Assembly (NCBI GenBank): GCA_938044055.1
Contig: CALIQO010000346.1
Coordinates: 1 to 8,387 of the forward strand
Origin: an uncultured Saprospiraceae bacterium
GTDB taxonomy: Bacteria; Bacteroidota; Bacteroidia; Chitinophagales; Saprospiraceae
DNA length: 8,387 nt
Direction: 5' to 3'
Made by a program: the position numbers and the translations under genes. How positions within the stretch are numbered: position 1 is the first letter of the stretch; each line of letters opens with the position of its first letter. The notes under the pieces are model-generated. The model searched no databases and was not told the DNA's origin. It saw only the letters and a list, made by a program, of their open reading frames with translations. Of this stretch, positions 5,298 to 8,387 are shown piece by piece.

Positions 5298-8200
5298 ATG
5301 AATACTCAGAATAAGGGTGACGTATTTTTACATTATCTCCATAGAATAGAAGATACCGACTTAGATACAACTAAGAAGATCTCTGCTTATCACCGATTAT
5401 TTTCTCTGATGATTGAGGATCTGAGTGATCACCACAAGATTCAGTTTACTTCTCTTTTCTCGCGCATAGCTTATATTAAAGATAAAGTAAATGTTTCAGG
5501 AAAGCACATATTCTTATTGCATACCTGGCGGAGGGCCATCGAGCATGAGAAGATAAATGAAAATAATATTTCTGACTATCTGACTCTTGCCAGGTATAAT
5601 ATAGAATATATGCTTGCGCAAATGTTTTCTATCAAAATAGAATCATCTATATCTTATCAAGACGTAAAGCAACTTTTCATATTCGAAGGGAAAAAGAGAA
5701 AAGCTTACTACCCGCTATTAAGTGGTGTGGCAACAGAACTAAATAATAAAGAAAAATCGATCACCTATCTCATAGATGAAGATGAATTATCTGAAGTAAC
5801 CATTCAATATGATGTCTCTACAAGAAACGACAATTATACAGCGGCTCTTGAAAAAATGGCATCTACCATTCCATTCCCCATTCATATTAACCTTATGGAT
5901 GTAGAGGTATGGGACAATGAAAAGTATGTACCTAAGGCTTTCATAATCCTACCTGACTATGTTCTAGATGTAACCAGTATCGCTCAGACATTCCAGTACT
6001 ATGGAACTGAACCATATACTTATATTCTTAATAAGCTTACCCCTAAACCTTCATCTCACTATATCCTTCTAGGGAATATTGCTAACTACCTTCTCGATGA
6101 ATTGATCCATAATGTGGATGTCGGTTTTCAAGAACTTGTTCCTAAGATATTTCAACTGTCTCCGCTTAGCTTCTGTGTAATGTCGGATCAAGCAGTTCTA
6201 GATGTCATTCAGAAAAGCAAGCAACACTTCGACAACTTACGCAGAACCATCCGTATAGAATTTCCGAAAGAAGCCATAGAAAAAGAACGGATATACCTAG
6301 AACCATCCTTTATCTCGAGAGATTATGGTATTCAAGGAAGATTAGATATTCTACATCAGCACCCACAAGGCCATCATTTCGATATTGTCGAACTTAAGAG
6401 TGGCAGTCCATACATGCCTAATGATTTCGGACTGAGCAGCCAGCACTACGTCCAGACCCTATTATATGACTTAGTAGTAAAGTCTTCGTTCAAAGGGTCA
6501 AGAAAAACATCCAACTACATATTATACTCTAAGGAACCAGAATGGTCTATGAGAAATGCTCCTGTATTAAAAATCCAGCAATACGAAGCTCTTAAGACAA
6601 GAAATGAACTGGTTCTTCTTGAGAAAACCCTGGCCCAACCCACTAATCTTCAAGATCACATTTTCAATAAAATCATTCTATCATCCTTTAAAAAACCGAA
6701 AGGGTTCTTAAAAGATGACATCAAAGGCTTTCAAAATAAGTACGCCCAGTTATCGGTGATTGAAAAAATGTATGTAAACCACTTCTCGGCATTTGTCGCA
6801 AGAGAACACCACCTAGCTAAAATAGGTATACACGGACTGAGTAGGTCTAATGGCTATGCTTCACTATGGCTCGAAAGCAGAGAAGAAAAAATAGAACGGT
6901 TCGCGTTACTCGATAGATTGCATATACTCGAAAATAATACGCAAGAAACCACACCCACAATTGTATTAAATAAATCGATAGGTGCTCCAGAACTCTCTAG
7001 GTTTAGAAAAGGTGATATAGTCGTTTTGTATCCAACTGAAACAGGTGTCCTCTACAATCAGGTTTTTAAGTGTAGTATAATTGATATTACCAGTAAAACC
7101 GTAACCCTTAAACTAAGAAGCCAGCAACACAATCAAGATATATTTTCAACCTATACGGACTGGAGCATAGAAGGAGATGTCATGGATTCTTCATTTAATG
7201 CTATGTACAGAAATCTATCCTATTTTATGAGTGCGGCTCCTGAGTGGAGATCACTATGGTTAGGTATCCTTCCTCCACGCACATATCCTACACACTATGA
7301 TTACCATGATTCTGAATTGACACAAGAACAGAATCACCTACTTAATAAGATGATCAATAGCATAGATTATTATCTACTGTGGGGCCCACCTGGAACTGGA
7401 AAAACCAGTAAAATGGTTAAGCACTATGTCAAGTACTTACAGGCCCATACGGATCACAATGTCTTAATTCTAGGGTACACCAATCGTGCAGTTGATGAAT
7501 TATGCGCTGCAGTACTAGATGCGCTCGATGGAGATATAGAGCCTTTTCTACGTGTAGGTTCTTCTAATTCTTGCGATCCTAAGTATGTTCCTTTCTTACT
7601 TGATCAAGAAATAAAACGATACCATTCTCGTAAGGAAATCAGGAATAGGCTTATGAAGTCTAGGTTTATATTATCTACCGTAGCCTCTATTACCAATCGG
7701 TCAGAATTGTTCGATCTATTATCCTTTGACGTGGTGATTATAGATGAAGCTTCACAGATTTTAGAACCCATGATTATAGGTCTTCTCCAGCGATTTAATA
7801 AAGTTGTCTTGATCGGTGACCATAAGCAACTGCCTGCAGTAGTAACTCAACCTAAGGCAGATACTTTTATAGATATACCGGAGTTGATAGACTTAGAAAT
7901 ATCAGATTTACGCGTATCCCTATTCGAGAGATTGATCCGCAGGGCTGAAAAACAAGAATGGAACCATGCGTATGGTCAGCTTACTGCGCAAGGAAGAATG
8001 CATGAAGAGATCATGGATTTCCCCAATCAATACTTTTATAACAACCGCCTTCAGACCATTCCAGGAATAGAAAGACTTACTTCACAGCATCCACTATTTC
8101 TTAATGCACGATGCCTCTACGTACCCAGCGATATAGACGCTCAATTCTCTTGGAAAACAAACTCTCAGGAAGCAGACATTATTATTAAGCTGATAAAGCA

Positions 8201-8387
8201 ATTGAAGGAAGATGCATCCTACAATCCTGAAGAGATCGGCATAATTACACCGTATCGTGCTCAGATAGCCTTGATCCGTAAGCAATTCCTATCTCTTCCA
8301 GATCAATCGTATGCTTCTAAAATAATGGTAGATACCGTAGAACGATACCAAGGTGGTGCCAAAGATTTAATCATCCTCTCTCTATGT
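5298..8387 (+). CDS. Dna2-like PD-(D/E)XK nuclease-SF1B helicase fusion (3' end outside window)
   Basis: The frame is open from ATG 5298 to the window edge (1030 codons, no stop). An in-frame TAA at 5232 precedes it. The nuclease part has GRLD (347-350), VELKSG (E365, K367) and QTLLY (386-390), the D...ExK...QxxxY pattern of Dna2/Cas4/RecB-type nucleases. The upstream helix 259-270 (GNIANYLLDELI) resembles motif I, with Asn where His is usual. A small beta-barrel-like segment starts near FRKGD (569-573), as in Upf1-like helicases. Helicase motifs follow in order: LTQEQ (674-678), Walker A GPPGTGKT (696-703), YTNRAVDE (Ia, 727-734), IIDEASQ (II, 814-820), GDHKQLP (III, 840-846), LTAQGRMH (IV, 895-902), ITPYRAQ (V, 983-989) and VERYQGGAKD (VI, 1014-1023). 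The expected role is ATP-driven 5'-3' unwinding with DNA cleavage, in end processing or repair. The Fe-S cysteines are absent. Confidence 0.9.
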   Translation, partial: MNTQNKGDVFLHYLHRIEDTDLDTTKKISAYHRLFSLMIEDLSDHHKIQFTSLFSRIAYIKDKVNVSGKHIFLLHTWRRAIEHEKINENNISDYLTLARYNIEYMLAQMFSIKIESSISYQDVKQLFIFEGKKRKAYYPLLSGVATELNNKEKSITYLIDEDELSEVTIQYDVSTRNDNYTAALEKMASTIPFPIHINLMDVEVWDNEKYVPKAFIILPDYVLDVTSIAQTFQYYGTEPYTYILNKLTPKPSSHYILLGNIANYLLDELIHNVDVGFQELVPKIFQLSPLSFCVMSDQAVLDVIQKSKQHFDNLRRTIRIEFPKEAIEKERIYLEPSFISRDYGIQGRLDILHQHPQGHHFDIVELKSGSPYMPNDFGLSSQHYVQTLLYDLVVKSSFKGSRKTSNYILYSKEPEWSMRNAPVLKIQQYEALKTRNELVLLEKTLAQPTNLQDHIFNKIILSSFKKPKGFLKDDIKGFQNKYAQLSVIEKMYVNHFSAFVAREHHLAKIGIHGLSRSNGYASLWLESREEKIERFALLDRLHILENNTQETTPTIVLNKSIGAPELSRFRKGDIVVLYPTETGVLYNQVFKCSIIDITSKTVTLKLRSQQHNQDIFSTYTDWSIEGDVMDSSFNAMYRNLSYFMSAAPEWRSLWLGILPPRTYPTHYDYHDSELTQEQNHLLNKMINSIDYYLLWGPPGTGKTSKMVKHYVKYLQAHTDHNVLILGYTNRAVDELCAAVLDALDGDIEPFLRVGSSNSCDPKYVPFLLDQEIKRYHSRKEIRNRLMKSRFILSTVASITNRSELFDLLSFDVVIIDEASQILEPMIIGLLQRFNKVVLIGDHKQLPAVVTQPKADTFIDIPELIDLEISDLRVSLFERLIRRAEKQEWNHAYGQLTAQGRMHEEIMDFPNQYFYNNRLQTIPGIERLTSQHPLFLNARCLYVPSDIDAQFSWKTNSQEADIIIKLIKQLKEDASYNPEEIGIITPYRAQIALIRKQFLSLPDQSYASKIMVDTVERYQGGAKDLIILSLC

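Noticed and set aside
8094..8285. Minus-strand open frame of 63 codons
   Set aside because: It is antisense to the helicase region between motifs IV and VI, which is strongly supported on the plus strand.

Overview
This window looks like chromosomal DNA of a Bacteroidota bacterium. Three things point there. The DNA is AT-rich, and start codons lack purine-rich Shine-Dalgarno sites. At least two intergenic regions carry the Bacteroidota promoter pattern TTG-N19/20-TAnnTTTG. The gene content also fits: an OstA-like protein, a BatE-like TPR/SH3 protein, a two-DTG aspartyl protease with a PDZ domain, and a DUF937-OmpA fusion. The family or genus cannot be fixed from the sequence. No IS element, tRNA, rRNA, CRISPR array or phage gene was seen.

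Layout. (1) Plus strand, 1-1103: the 3' end of an OstA-like envelope gene, overlapped by 4 nt (ATGA) with a BatE-like gene. (2) A hairpin terminator at 1128-1163 lies between these genes and the convergent minus-strand operon rplU-rpmA (1840 to 1183). That operon has a very good promoter at 1873-1902. (3) Minus strand, 1947-3263: a secreted or periplasmic single-chain aspartyl protease with two DTGA motifs and a C-terminal PDZ domain. (4) A 363-nt gap at 3264-3626. It holds a strong terminator for the next gene, a second minus-strand promoter, and a terminator-like hairpin about 35 nt downstream of that promoter. This is either a small RNA of about 60 nt or an attenuated leader of the protease gene. 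(5) Minus strand, 3627-5030: a DUF937 / Ala-Gly helical repeat / one TM / OmpA_C protein that may link cytoplasm to peptidoglycan. (6) A divergent 267-nt gap. (7) Plus strand, 5298 to the window end: a very long open frame, 1030 codons and still open. It encodes a Dna2-like fusion of a PD-(D/E)XK nuclease with an SF1B (Upf1-like) helicase.

How the genes relate. Most are cell-envelope genes (LPS transport-like, BatE, protease, OmpA anchor), with a ribosomal protein operon between them and a DNA-processing enzyme at the right end. Nothing shows that the nuclease-helicase works with its neighbours. The most interesting material is the Dna2-like protein, which lacks the Fe-S cysteines of classical Dna2/Cas4/AddB nucleases, and the promoter-hairpin arrangement upstream of the protease.
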